Below, one piece after another: positions 1 to 7,961 of a stretch of DNA of 64,000 bases; the stretch's first letter is position 1; every line of letters starts with the position of its first letter. A program made the translations under genes and the position numbers. The notes beneath the pieces were generated by a model. It was given only the letters and a program-made list of their open reading frames with translations, was not told where the DNA came from and searched no databases. The DNA lies in assembly GCF_016863635.1 (NCBI RefSeq), contig NZ_BOPG01000025.1, positions 92,756-156,755 of the forward strand, given 5' to 3'. The DNA is from Virgisporangium aurantiacum (lineage in GTDB: Bacteria; Actinomycetota; Actinomycetes; Mycobacteriales; Micromonosporaceae).

Positions 1-176
1 AGGTATCCAGCGTGGGCACGTGCTGCTGCTGCTCGTTGGGCACGGGGCGTCCTCCGCGTCGACATTGATCGACGCCAGCATAGACGGTCACCGTGCCGGA
101 ACGCTGGGCCACATCGACGGCTCGCCCACCGAGTTAGTCCGGTCACGGATCCGGGCACCGGACGCGATCTTTTCGT

Positions 177-182
177 TAGCGT
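177..182 (+). promoter_or_regulatory. -10 hexamer of a putative leaderless HAD gene
   Basis: TAGCGT lies six bases before the GTG at 189 and there is no Shine-Dalgarno sequence between them. The same spacing recurs before many other genes of this window. Inferred from pattern only. Confidence 0.45.
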
Positions 183-188
183 TGCGGC

Positions 189-857
189 GTGGACGGGATT
201 CTCTTCGACATGGACGGCACGCTGGTCGACAGCGAGAAGGTGTGGTCGGTCGGGCTCGACCAGTTGGCCGACCACCTCGGTGGCCGGCTGTCCGACACGG
301 CCCGGCGCGACATGGTCGGCACCAGCATGAGCCAGTCGATGCGCATCCTCCACGACGACCTCGGCGTCGACGCCGACGAGGCCGAGAGCGTGCGCTACCT
401 GGAGGAACGGGTGTCGGCACTGTTCGCCGACGGGCTGCTCTGGCGTCCCGGCGCCCCGGAACTGCTGGCCGCGGTCCGCTCGGCCGGGATCCCCACGGCC
501 CTGGTCACCGCGACCCGCCGGCACCTGGTCGAGGTCGCGCTGATCACGCTCGGCCCGCACAACTTCGACGCCGTCGTCGCCGGCGACGACCTCGACGAGA
601 CCAAGCCCCACCCGGCGCCGTACCGCACCGCGGCCGAGCTGCTGCGCGCCGACCCGCGCCGGTGCGTGGCGGTCGAGGACTCCCCCAACGGCATCACCAG
701 CGCGCTCGCGGCCGGATGCGTGGTGATCGGCGTGCCGTGCGAGGTCGGCCTCGACCATCTGGAGAACGTCCACCTGGTCGACAGCCTGGCCGACCTCAGC
801 GTCGACGGCCTGCGGGACCTGGTCGCCGCTGCCCGGGGTCACCAGTTCTTGTACTGA
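189..857 (+). CDS. HAD-superfamily hydrolase (beta-phosphoglucomutase/phosphatase-like)
   Basis: A 222-residue cytosolic HAD hydrolase. Motif I, FDMDGTLVDS, sits at residues 6-15 with the aspartate nucleophile and the acid/base aspartate two residues on. A helical cap follows (about 20-85), then a motif II threonine in LVTAT, a lysine near ETKPHP, and the acidic motif VEDSPNG near residue 160. This order fits subfamily IA phosphatases and phosphomutases acting on small phosphorylated sugars or phosphoglycolate; the substrate cannot be read from sequence. The GTG start immediately precedes the motif I strand, which is normal for the family. Its 3' end overlaps by a few bases a decayed gene on the other strand. 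Confidence 0.85.
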   Translation: MDGILFDMDGTLVDSEKVWSVGLDQLADHLGGRLSDTARRDMVGTSMSQSMRILHDDLGVDADEAESVRYLEERVSALFADGLLWRPGAPELLAAVRSAGIPTALVTATRRHLVEVALITLGPHNFDAVVAGDDLDETKPHPAPYRTAAELLRADPRRCVAVEDSPNGITSALAAGCVVIGVPCEVGLDHLENVHLVDSLADLSVDGLRDLVAAARGHQFLY

Positions 858-1111
858 ACCACCCCGAGGGCGCAGAAGGGCGGCGGCTCCTCGCCGTCAC
901 CCGCCTCGACGAGCACATTGTCGACGGTCAGCGTCTCCAGGACGCTGCTGGCGTCCACCGAGAACCGCAACCGCAGCGCGCCCCCGCGACCGACGCCGGC
1001 AGGGCGAACGAGGCCGCGCCGGTGGCGGTCCGGGCCGACTCCAGCGTGCTGAACGCGCCGCCGTCGACCGAGTAGGCCGCGGTGAACGTCTCGCCGGATC
1101 GGTAGATTCAC
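839..1111 (-). pseudogene. remnant of a secreted multidomain protein
   Basis: No intact start is present. Read on the minus strand, one frame gives a beta-sandwich-like stretch (GETFTAAYSVDGGAFSTLES) and, after a shift near position 1000, another gives LRLRFSVDASSVLETLTVDN followed by a Pro/Glu-rich linker and FCALGVVQYKNW. The two halves read as one continuous domain only if a frameshift is allowed. The composition resembles an accessory domain of an extracellular glycoside hydrolase, and the last residues could be the beginning of a CBM2-like binding module. It is cut at both ends by neighbouring genes. Identity is inference; decay is supported by the frameshift and lack of a start. Confidence 0.5.
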
Positions 1112-1836
1112 CGGTTCCGGTCAGCCTGAACCGACGTCGCAATGCCGGTGGGCCGCCGCCGGACGCGTTCGCGGGTGAGGATCCACAATGCCTGCACGCC
1201 GTCGCGCCAGGTGATCTTCTTACCCTCCGCCCGCGACCGGGCGGCGTACGTGATCGGCACCTCGTACGGCCGCACGCCGCAGCGCAGCAGCTTCCCGGTG
1301 AGCTCGGCCTCCATGCCGAAGCCCTTCGAGCGGACGTCGAGCGCCCGGTACAGCTCCACCGGCAGCAGCTTGAAGCCGGTCTCCAGGTCGGACAGGTAGC
1401 AGTTGAACAGCATGTTGGCCGCGAGCGTGACGCCCTTGTTGCCCATCACGTACCAGAACGAGTACGCCGAGTGGCTGCCGAACGTGCGGTTGCCGTAGAC
1501 CACCGACGCGCGGCCGGCGAGCACCGGCTCGACCAGGCGCGGGATGTCGTTCGGGTCGTACTCCAGGTCGGCGTCGAGGATGACCATGCTGTCGCCGGTG
1601 GCCTCGGCGACGGCGGTGCGGATCGCCGCGCCCTTGCCGCGGTTCTTCGGGTGGGTGACCGGGCGGACCGCCGGGTGCTCGAAGCCGCGCAGGACGTCGG
1701 CGGTGCCGTCGGTGCTCCCGTCGTCGACGACGACGATCTCCACCTCGCACGGATACTCGACGTCGAGGGCCTGTTTCAGCACGGTGTGCAGCCGCGCCGC
1801 CTCGTTGTAGACCGGAACGAGAATCGACAGCTTCAA
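1108..1836 (-). CDS. family 2 glycosyltransferase (polyprenyl-phosphate mannosyl/glucosyltransferase type)
   Basis: A 242-residue GT-A fold enzyme. The N-terminus reads KLSILVPVYNEAARL, followed by VVVDDGSTDGT and the metal-binding DADLEYDP (DxD-type) near residue 90. There is no C-terminal membrane pair, so it is a soluble or peripheral enzyme like the DPM1/Ppm1 catalytic domain that transfers a hexose from a nucleotide sugar to polyprenyl phosphate. The start chosen is TTG at 1836, because GGGAGG lies eight bases upstream; an earlier ATG at 1854 would place that sequence inside the gene. It is transcribed divergently from the ECF sigma gene across about 170 bases. Donor sugar unknown. Confidence 0.82.
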   Translation of the reverse strand: MKLSILVPVYNEAARLHTVLKQALDVEYPCEVEIVVVDDGSTDGTADVLRGFEHPAVRPVTHPKNRGKGAAIRTAVAEATGDSMVILDADLEYDPNDIPRLVEPVLAGRASVVYGNRTFGSHSAYSFWYVMGNKGVTLAANMLFNCYLSDLETGFKLLPVELYRALDVRSKGFGMEAELTGKLLRCGVRPYEVPITYAARSRAEGKKITWRDGVQALWILTRERVRRRPTGIATSVQADRNR

Positions 1837-2009
1837 AACACCGGCCTCCCACACGGACCCCTACGGCCGGCCCACGATACCGGGCGCCCCGTCGACGGAG
1901 GTGTCCCCACGGATCGACCGGCGACGAATTCACCTGATCGACCGGCAACCGGCGGCGCCCCGCGGGCGTGACCGTTGACGACAGTTGATGGCAGACGACG
2001 GGGAGCGCC

Positions 2010-2510
2010 GTGGCCGACACCGGGGAGTTCGACACCTTCTACCGCGACACCCGACGACGCCTGTTCACGATGATGTACGCGCTGACCGGTGACATCGGCG
2101 AGGCGCAGGACATCACCCAGGACGCCTATGCCCGGGCGTGGCAGCACTGGGACCGGGTCTCCGGGTACGACGACGCGGAGGGCTGGGTCCGCACGGTCGC
2201 CCGCCGGATCGCGATCAGCCGCTGGCGGCGGGCCCGCAACGCGCTCACCGCGCATCGCCGCTCCGCGATCCGCGACCAGCTGCCCGGCCCCGACCCGGAC
2301 CTGGTCGCGCTCGTCACCGCGCTGGCCGCGCTCGCGGCGCCGGTGCGGACCGCGATCGTGCTGCACCACCTCGTGGACCTCAGCGTCGCCGAGGTCGCCC
2401 GGGAGACGGGCACCCCCGAGGGCACCGTCAAGGCCCGTCTCGTCCGTGGCCGGCGCGCGCTCGCCGCCGCGCTCGGCACCGAAAATCCGGAGGACGTCCA
2501 TGTTCGATGA
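2010..2510 (+). CDS. ECF-type RNA polymerase sigma factor
   Basis: A 166-residue sigma factor with only regions 2 and 4. Region 2 spans about residues 8-75 (LTGDIGEAQDITQDAYARAW and the region 2.4 segment GWVRTVARRIAISRWRR). A Pro-rich linker (LPGPDPD) precedes region 4 (about 95-150), whose helix-turn-helix reads VAEVARETGTPEGTVKARL. It directs RNA polymerase to a dedicated promoter set. The start is GTG; an SD-like GGGAGCG lies shortly upstream. The downstream gene starts inside its 3' end, an 11-base overlap that suggests translational coupling with a membrane partner, the usual sigma/anti-sigma arrangement. Confidence 0.88.
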   Translation: MADTGEFDTFYRDTRRRLFTMMYALTGDIGEAQDITQDAYARAWQHWDRVSGYDDAEGWVRTVARRIAISRWRRARNALTAHRRSAIRDQLPGPDPDLVALVTALAALAAPVRTAIVLHHLVDLSVAEVARETGTPEGTVKARLVRGRRALAAALGTENPEDVHVR

Positions 2511-3336
2511 CCTCGATTCCGATGGGATTGACGCAGCATTCGCCGCGCTGCGTGACCGCGGCCCGGAGCCGCCGTTCGTGCCCGCGTCCACCGTGCGTCG
2601 CCGGGGCCGGCGGCGCACGCACCGCCGGATCGCGCTGACCGGGATCGCCGTCGTGGGCGCGGTGTCGGCGGCCGGCGCGCTGGCCACCGGTCCCATCGGA
2701 GACGGACGCGGAGCGCCCGCCGCCTCCGCGACCCCGACGGCGTCCGTGTCGGTGTCCGGGCCGCAACCGTCCGAGAGTGCCGGCAAGAATCGGAGGTCTC
2801 CCCCGACCCCGGACGCGACCGCGTTCCCGGACTCCCTGTTCCTCGACGTGAGCGACCTTCCGGGGTTCACCCACCGCGCCGACTACGGCGCCACGTCCCT
2901 GAACTGGCCGGTGATCCTGATGTGCACCGGCTTCAGCCAGGACGACTACTCGTCGCTCCCGCTCGCGCAGACCGGCCGGGGGTTCAACTACGCGCCGGAG
3001 GCGCCGAACGCCGCCAACATGGGGTCGGGCGGGCCCTACGCGTCCCATCGGGTGGTCCGGTTCACGGCGGACGGGGCCACGAAGGTGTTCGCCAACGTCG
3101 ACGCGTTCCACACCTGCCGGAAGAAGGACGGCGACCGGGAACTGGCCCGCGACATCGGCGGCGACCAGTCCCGCCTGTTCCGCCTCCCGCCGGCCGACCG
3201 GACCGACCAGCGCACCCGTTACCTCGCGTTCGTGCGCGTCGGTGACCTGGTCGCCGAGCTCGACCTCTACGGCGTGGTCGACGACGCCGGCGCCCGCGTG
3301 CTGGTCGAGAAGGCTGCCCAGCGGCTCCGATCGTGA
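2500..3336 (+). CDS. single-pass membrane protein, putative anti-sigma or sensor partner of the ECF factor
   Basis: A 278-residue protein. A cytosolic segment of about 45 residues ends in a very basic stretch (RRRGRRRTHRR), then comes one transmembrane helix (IALTGIAVVGAVSAAGALA) and an extracellular Ser/Thr/Pro-rich linker leading to a globular domain from about residue 100. No zinc-binding HxxxCxxC anti-sigma motif is visible, so assignment as anti-sigma factor rests on topology and on the 11-base overlap with the sigma gene. GGAGG lies eight bases before the ATG at 2500. The extracellular domain has two cysteines (ILMCTGF and FHTCRKK) that could form a disulfide. I do not recognise the domain. 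Confidence 0.7.
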   Translation: MFDDLDSDGIDAAFAALRDRGPEPPFVPASTVRRRGRRRTHRRIALTGIAVVGAVSAAGALATGPIGDGRGAPAASATPTASVSVSGPQPSESAGKNRRSPPTPDATAFPDSLFLDVSDLPGFTHRADYGATSLNWPVILMCTGFSQDDYSSLPLAQTGRGFNYAPEAPNAANMGSGGPYASHRVVRFTADGATKVFANVDAFHTCRKKDGDRELARDIGGDQSRLFRLPPADRTDQRTRYLAFVRVGDLVAELDLYGVVDDAGARVLVEKAAQRLRS

Positions 3337-3436
3337 TCTTGCCGTGGTGCAACTGATCGACTCCGGGCCACCACCTACGGACTGGTACAGTTCCGGCCGG
3401 TCGCTCCAGTGGCCGGTGTGCTTCGGGAGGTCGTTG

Positions 3437-4291
3437 GTGGTTCTGAACCCCGGTACCAGCGCGCGATTCGCGCAGATCCTGCACGAACAGCGGGATCCCC
3501 TCATCAAGCGGTGGACCACGCTGGCCCTGCACGGGGTCCGCGGCCGGTCGACGGAGGCCGAGCTCGCCGCCCAGGTCACGGAGATCTACGCGGCGTTGAC
3601 GACCACGCTGCGCGCCGCCGGCGCCTCCGACCTGAGCTCCGACGACGCCGCCGAGGTGCGGTCCGCGCTGGCGGACCTGTCGTCGTCGCAGGCCCGGCGC
3701 GGCTTCACCCCGAGCGAGACGGCGTTCACCGTCTTCGCGCTGAAGGACGCCGTCCTCGACAGCGTCGACCAGACCGACCCGACCGCGTTGACCGACTTCA
3801 TCGCGTTCGCCCGGTTCGTCGACGAGCTCGCGCTGTTCACGTTCGAGACGTACGCGCAGACGCGCGAGGAGCTCATCGTCGAGCAGAACCACCAGCTGAT
3901 GGAGCTGTCCACGCCGGTCATCAAGCTGTGGGACGGCGTGCTGGCGGTGCCGCTGGTCGGCACGCTCGACTCGGCCCGGTCGCAGGTGGTGATGGAGAGC
4001 CTGCTGCAGACGCTGGTCGACACCGGCTCGGCGTACGCGATCATCGACATCACCGGCGTCTCGGCGGTCGACACCCAGGTGGCGCAGCACCTGCTGAAGA
4101 CCGTGATGGCGGCCCGGCTGATGGGCGCCGAGTGCATCATCTCGGGCATCCGCCCGCAGATCGCCCAGACCGTGGTGTCGCTGGGCATCGAGTTCGGCGA
4201 CATCGTCACCAAGTCCAGCCTGGCCGACGCGCTCCTGCACACGCTGCGGGCCAGCGGCGCCGACGTGGTCCGCGCGCGGCGGGCGATCTGA
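3437..4291 (+). CDS. rsbR: RsbR-type stressosome sensor/scaffold protein
   Basis: A 284-residue protein with a helical N-terminal domain (about 1-150, non-haem-globin-like as in the RsbR family) joined to a C-terminal STAS domain (about 160-275). The STAS core is recognisable from YAIIDITGVSAVDTQVAQHL and GAECIISGIRPQIAQTVVSLG, including the threonine after the DT turn that is phosphorylated by RsbT in Bacillus RsbR. In known stressosomes RsbR and RsbS co-assemble and hold RsbT until stress. The start is GTG at 3437 with CGGGAGG six bases upstream. It opens a run of six codirectional genes and its stop overlaps the next start by one base. Confidence 0.88.
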   Translation: MVLNPGTSARFAQILHEQRDPLIKRWTTLALHGVRGRSTEAELAAQVTEIYAALTTTLRAAGASDLSSDDAAEVRSALADLSSSQARRGFTPSETAFTVFALKDAVLDSVDQTDPTALTDFIAFARFVDELALFTFETYAQTREELIVEQNHQLMELSTPVIKLWDGVLAVPLVGTLDSARSQVVMESLLQTLVDTGSAYAIIDITGVSAVDTQVAQHLLKTVMAARLMGAECIISGIRPQIAQTVVSLGIEFGDIVTKSSLADALLHTLRASGADVVRARRAI

Positions 4292-4722
4292 TGGACCGGA
4301 TCCCGATTCTCAAGATCGGCGAGATCCTGCTGGTGTCGATCCAGGTCGACATGGACGACCACACCGCGCTGGCGCTCCAGGACGACCTCACCGAACGCAT
4401 CGTCGACACCCACGCGCACGGCGTGATCATCGACATCACGGCGCTGGACATCGTCGACTCGTTCATCGGGCGGATGCTGTCGACGATCGCGTCGGTGTCG
4501 CGGGTCCTCGACGCGGAGACGGTCGTCGTGGGCATGCGCCCAGCCGTCGCGATCACGCTGGTGGAGCTGGGGCTGTCGCTCACCGGCGTGCGCACCGCCC
4601 TGAACGTCGAGCGGGGCCTGGAACTGCTCGGCCGCAACGCGCCGGCCCGGGCCGCGTCGCTCACCGACGGGATCGACGACGACGCCCACTCCGGCACCGA
4701 CACAGCGGCCTTTACCTCATGA
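4291..4722 (+). CDS. rsbS: RsbS-type STAS-domain antagonist
   Basis: A 143-residue single STAS domain (VIIDITALDIVDSFIGRML, then VVVGMRPAVAITLVELGLSL). The serine in the VDSF turn corresponds to the residue of Bacillus RsbS phosphorylated by RsbT. RsbS forms the stressosome core with RsbR and sequesters RsbT. The last 20 or so residues (acidic, Asp/Ser/Thr-rich) extend past the STAS fold. Its ATG shares one base with the rsbR stop and its own stop overlaps the next start by four bases, so the three proteins are probably made in fixed proportion. Confidence 0.88.
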   Translation: MDRIPILKIGEILLVSIQVDMDDHTALALQDDLTERIVDTHAHGVIIDITALDIVDSFIGRMLSTIASVSRVLDAETVVVGMRPAVAITLVELGLSLTGVRTALNVERGLELLGRNAPARAASLTDGIDDDAHSGTDTAAFTS

Positions 4723-5111
4723 CAGGTCTGCCGATCACCCGGGACGACGACGTCGTACGGGTGCGGCAGGCCGTGCGCGCCGCCGCCGTGGCGGCGAAAC
4801 TCTCCCTCGTCGACCAGACCAAGCTGGTCACCGCGGCCAGTGAACTCGCCCGCAACACGCTGATCTACGGCGGCGGCGGGCAGGCCGACATCGAGCCGGT
4901 CGCCACCGACCGCCGCAAGGGCGTGCGGGTGGTGTTCACCGACACCGGTCCCGGCATCGCCGACCTCGATCTCGCGCTCACCGACGGCTACACCAGCGGC
5001 AACGGGATGGGGCTCGGCCTGTCCGGCGCCCGCCGGCTGGTCGACGAGTTCGACATCGTCTCCGCGGTGGGCGAGGGGACCCGGATCTCGGTGACCAAAT
5101 GGGCCCGCTGA
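4719..5111 (+). CDS. rsbT: RsbT-type switch serine/threonine kinase
   Basis: A 130-residue GHKL ATPase. The N box is ELARNTLIYGGGG (residues about 43-55), G1 is DTGPGI and G2 is GMGLGLSGARRLVDEF. Length and order match RsbT, which phosphorylates RsbS and RsbR under stress, leaves the complex and then activates an output partner by direct binding. The lid is short, as in RsbT rather than in RsbW. It overlaps rsbS by four bases and the next gene by thirteen. The output partner is not fixed by sequence; candidates are the PP2C proteins encoded downstream. Confidence 0.88.
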   Translation: MTGLPITRDDDVVRVRQAVRAAAVAAKLSLVDQTKLVTAASELARNTLIYGGGGQADIEPVATDRRKGVRVVFTDTGPGIADLDLALTDGYTSGNGMGLGLSGARRLVDEFDIVSAVGEGTRISVTKWAR

Positions 5112-6169
5112 CCGGCCCCTCCCCCGAGGACGCCGCCACCGCCGCGGGCATTCCCGAGGACGTCGGCTGGTTCCGGATCGACGAGGCCGCCGCGGCCGGG
5201 ACGGCCCGCCGGGCGGCGGCCGACGCCGGACGCCGGCTGGGCTTCCCGGAGTCGCGGCTCGGCGAACTGTCGATCGCGGCGACGGAACTGGCCACCAACC
5301 TGGCCAGGCACGCCGTCGACGGCCGCCTCCTGGTGCGGTACCTGCGCCGCGGCGGTGCCGGCGGCGTGCTGCTGGTCGCCGTCGACTCCGGGCCCGGCAT
5401 GGCCGACCTCGCGGCCAGCGGACGCGACGGGCACTCGACGTCCGGCACGCTGGGGATCGGGCTCGGCGCGGTGCGCCGCCTCGCCACCCGTAGCGACGGC
5501 TACTCGCTGCCGGGCCGGGGCACGGTCATCGCCGCCGAGTTCTGGCCGCGGGCCGCGGCGGGGTCCGGGGACGATGTGGCCGGGAACGTGGACGGGATCG
5601 TGCGGCCGATGACCGGGGAGAAGATCGCCGGGGACGCGTACGCCGTCCGGCACACGGCCGCCGGCCCGCTGCTGCTGCTCAGCGACGGCCTCGGGCACGG
5701 ACCGCTGGCGGCGGCCGCCTCCGCGGCGGCGGTCGCGGCGTTCCACGGCGCGCCCGACGCGTCACCGGCCGCGGTCGTCGACCACCTGCACCGGCGGATG
5801 AGTCACACCCGCGGCGCCGCGATCGGGGTGGCGGCGCTCGACCGGGCCGCGGGCACCGTCCGGTTCGCCGGGCTGGGCAACATCGCCGCCCACGTCGTCC
5901 GGCCGGGGGAACGGCGCCAGCTGGTGTCGCTGCCCGGGATCGTCGGGCACCAGCGGCGGACCGTACGCGAGTTCTCCTACGACCTGGCCGCGGACGCCGC
6001 CGTGGTGCTGCACTCCGACGGGCTGGTCGACCGGTGGCGGGTCGACGACTACCCCGGCCTGCTCGACCACCGCGCGATCACCGTCGCCGCCACCCTGCTC
6101 CGCGACGCCGGCACCCGCCGCGACGACGCGGGCGTGATCGTCGCCGCACCGGCCGCGGAACCGACATGA
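5099..6169 (+). CDS. GHKL ATPase fused to an RsbX/SpoIIE-like PP2C phosphatase
   Basis: A 356-residue two-domain protein. Residues about 25-150 form a second RsbT/RsbW-like ATPase (ELATNLARHA; DSGPGM; GIGLGAVRRLA). Residues about 160-350 form a PP2C phosphatase domain (MTGEKIAGDAYAVR, LLLSDGLGHGPLAAAAS, FAGLGNIAAHV, VVLHSDGLVDRW). RsbX resets stressosomes by dephosphorylating RsbS and RsbR, and such ATPase-PP2C fusions occur next to rsbRST in other bacteria. The ATG overlaps the 3' end of rsbT by thirteen bases. Inference: it both resets the complex and may exchange partners through its ATPase half. Confidence 0.82.
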   Translation: MGPLTGPSPEDAATAAGIPEDVGWFRIDEAAAAGTARRAAADAGRRLGFPESRLGELSIAATELATNLARHAVDGRLLVRYLRRGGAGGVLLVAVDSGPGMADLAASGRDGHSTSGTLGIGLGAVRRLATRSDGYSLPGRGTVIAAEFWPRAAAGSGDDVAGNVDGIVRPMTGEKIAGDAYAVRHTAAGPLLLLSDGLGHGPLAAAASAAAVAAFHGAPDASPAAVVDHLHRRMSHTRGAAIGVAALDRAAGTVRFAGLGNIAAHVVRPGERRQLVSLPGIVGHQRRTVREFSYDLAADAAVVLHSDGLVDRWRVDDYPGLLDHRAITVAATLLRDAGTRRDDAGVIVAAPAAEPT

Positions 6170-6179
6170 CGGCACAGCC

Positions 6180-7961
6180 ATGACCGAGGTGCTGCGGTTC
6201 ACCGCCCGCGGCGAGCGGGACGTCTTCGTCGTGCGGCAGCGCGGCCGCGAGGTCGCCGAGGCGCTCGGGTTCGAACAGCCCGACCAGGTGCGGTTCGCCA
6301 CCGCGTTGAGCGAGGTGTGCCGGCACCTGCTCGGGTCGGCGCGGTCGGCGGTCGTCACGTTCGCCGTCCACGACGGGCGGGTGGAGGCGGTGCTGCAGGC
6401 GGCCGGCGCCGTGCCGTCCGGTCCCACGTCGGGGCTGGCCGACGGCGTCCGGGCTGCCGCGCGGCTCCTCGACACCGCTGACCTGACCGAGGGCGTCGCC
6501 GCCGTGACCATCCGGCTGGCCCGCCGGCTGCCGTTCGGCGTCGACCCCGGCCCGGACACGGTCGAGCGGATCCGGGCCGACCTCGCCCGGACCGTGCCGA
6601 CGAACGTCCTCGACGAGCTCGGCGTCCAGAACGCCCAGCTGATCGCCGCGCTGGAGGAGGCGCAGCGGCACAGCGACGAGCTGCTGCGGCTCAACGCCGA
6701 ACTGGAGGAGACCAACCAGGGCGTGATGGCCCTGTACACCCAGCTCTCCGACGAGATGGAGCAGACCAACCGCGGTGTCGTCGCGCTCTACGCCGAGCTC
6801 GACGAGCGGTCGGCGCAGCTACGCGAGGCCAGCGACGCGAAGAGCCGGTTCCTGCGCAACGTCAGCCACGAGCTGCGCGCGCCGGTGACGGCGATCCTCG
6901 GCATGACGCGACTGGTGCTCGACCCGCAGTCCGAACCGCTCACCGGCGAGCAGACGTACCAGCTGACGCTCATCCAGACGTCGGCGGGTGACCTGCTGAC
7001 GCTGGTCAACCAGCTGCTCGACCTGGCCAAGGCCGAGTCGAACCGGCTCGAACCCGGGTGGGCGCCGGTCGACCTCGCGGCCGTGTTCGGCCAGCTGCGG
7101 GGGACGCTGCGGCCGCTGGCCCGGCCGTCGGTCGAGCTGACCGTCGACGACCCGGCCGGGGTGCCGCCGCTGGTCACCGACGAGGGGATGCTCGTCCAGA
7201 TCCTGCGCAACCTGCTCACGAACGGCCTCAAGTTCACCGACCGCGGCGAGGTGACGCTCACCGCCCGGTACGACGCCGACGCGCGCCGCGCCGTCCTCAC
7301 CGTCACCGACACCGGAATCGGCATCGCCGACGCCGACCAGGAACGCGTCTTCGAGGAGTTCTTCCAGGTCCGCGACGCCCAACGGGCGGCCACCCCGGGC
7401 ACCGGGCTCGGCCTGCCGTACGCCCGGCGGCTGTGCGGGCTGCTGGGCATCGACCTGACGCTGGACAGCGAACCCGGGCACGGGAGCACGTTCACGCTGC
7501 GGGTGCCGCGCACCCCGTCCGATATCACCGGCCCGGCGGCCGGAACCGGCGGTGGGCGCCCGACCACCGAAAGGATCCCGGACCGCGCGGACGGGCTGGC
7601 GCGGGTGCTCGTCGTCGACGACGACGGGGCGTTCCGGCACCGGCTGCGGCAGATCCTCGAGGCCGACGGCCTCTCCGTCGACGAGGCGGCCGACGGGCGC
7701 GCCGCCCTCGACGCGATCGCCGCCGGCCGGCCCGACGCCATCGTGCTCGACCTGCGCATGCCGGGCATGGGCGGGCTGGAACTGCTCGGCGTGCTCGCCG
7801 CCGACACCGCCGCCCGTCCGATCCCGGTGCTGGTCCTGACCGCCGCCGAGCTCGACGACGTGGCCCGGGCGGCGACCGCGCACGCGGCCGGCGTCCTCGA
7901 CAAGGCCACCCTGGACGACCGGCAGTTGGTGGACGCGCTGCACGCGGTGGTCCGGCGATGA
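6180..7961 (+). CDS. hybrid sensor histidine kinase with RsbW-like N-terminus and receiver domain
   Basis: A 593-residue cytosolic protein. Residues 1-115 resemble a GHKL anti-sigma ATPase without a clear G1 box. A coiled coil with two copies of an ETNxGVxALY repeat (about 178-215) leads to HisKA (FLRNVSHELRAPVTAILG, phospho-His about 229), a complete HATPase_c (LLTNGLKFTD; DTGIGI; GTGLGLPYAR) and a receiver domain (VLVVDDD, phospho-Asp in IVLDLRMPG). Ten bases separate it from the preceding gene and the next start overlaps by four bases. Kinases of this layout follow rsbRST clusters elsewhere, so I infer that the stressosome or its freed ATPase controls this kinase. Confidence 0.85.
   Translation: MTEVLRFTARGERDVFVVRQRGREVAEALGFEQPDQVRFATALSEVCRHLLGSARSAVVTFAVHDGRVEAVLQAAGAVPSGPTSGLADGVRAAARLLDTADLTEGVAAVTIRLARRLPFGVDPGPDTVERIRADLARTVPTNVLDELGVQNAQLIAALEEAQRHSDELLRLNAELEETNQGVMALYTQLSDEMEQTNRGVVALYAELDERSAQLREASDAKSRFLRNVSHELRAPVTAILGMTRLVLDPQSEPLTGEQTYQLTLIQTSAGDLLTLVNQLLDLAKAESNRLEPGWAPVDLAAVFGQLRGTLRPLARPSVELTVDDPAGVPPLVTDEGMLVQILRNLLTNGLKFTDRGEVTLTARYDADARRAVLTVTDTGIGIADADQERVFEEFFQVRDAQRAATPGTGLGLPYARRLCGLLGIDLTLDSEPGHGSTFTLRVPRTPSDITGPAAGTGGGRPTTERIPDRADGLARVLVVDDDGAFRHRLRQILEADGLSVDEAADGRAALDAIAAGRPDAIVLDLRMPGMGGLELLGVLAADTAARPIPVLVLTAAELDDVARAATAHAAGVLDKATLDDRQLVDALHAVVRR

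Noticed and set aside
1..81. A minus-strand open frame from ATG at 81 running off the left edge
   Set aside because: Only 27 codons, composition Ser/Cys-rich with no recognisable motif and no clear promoter; not enough to call a gene.
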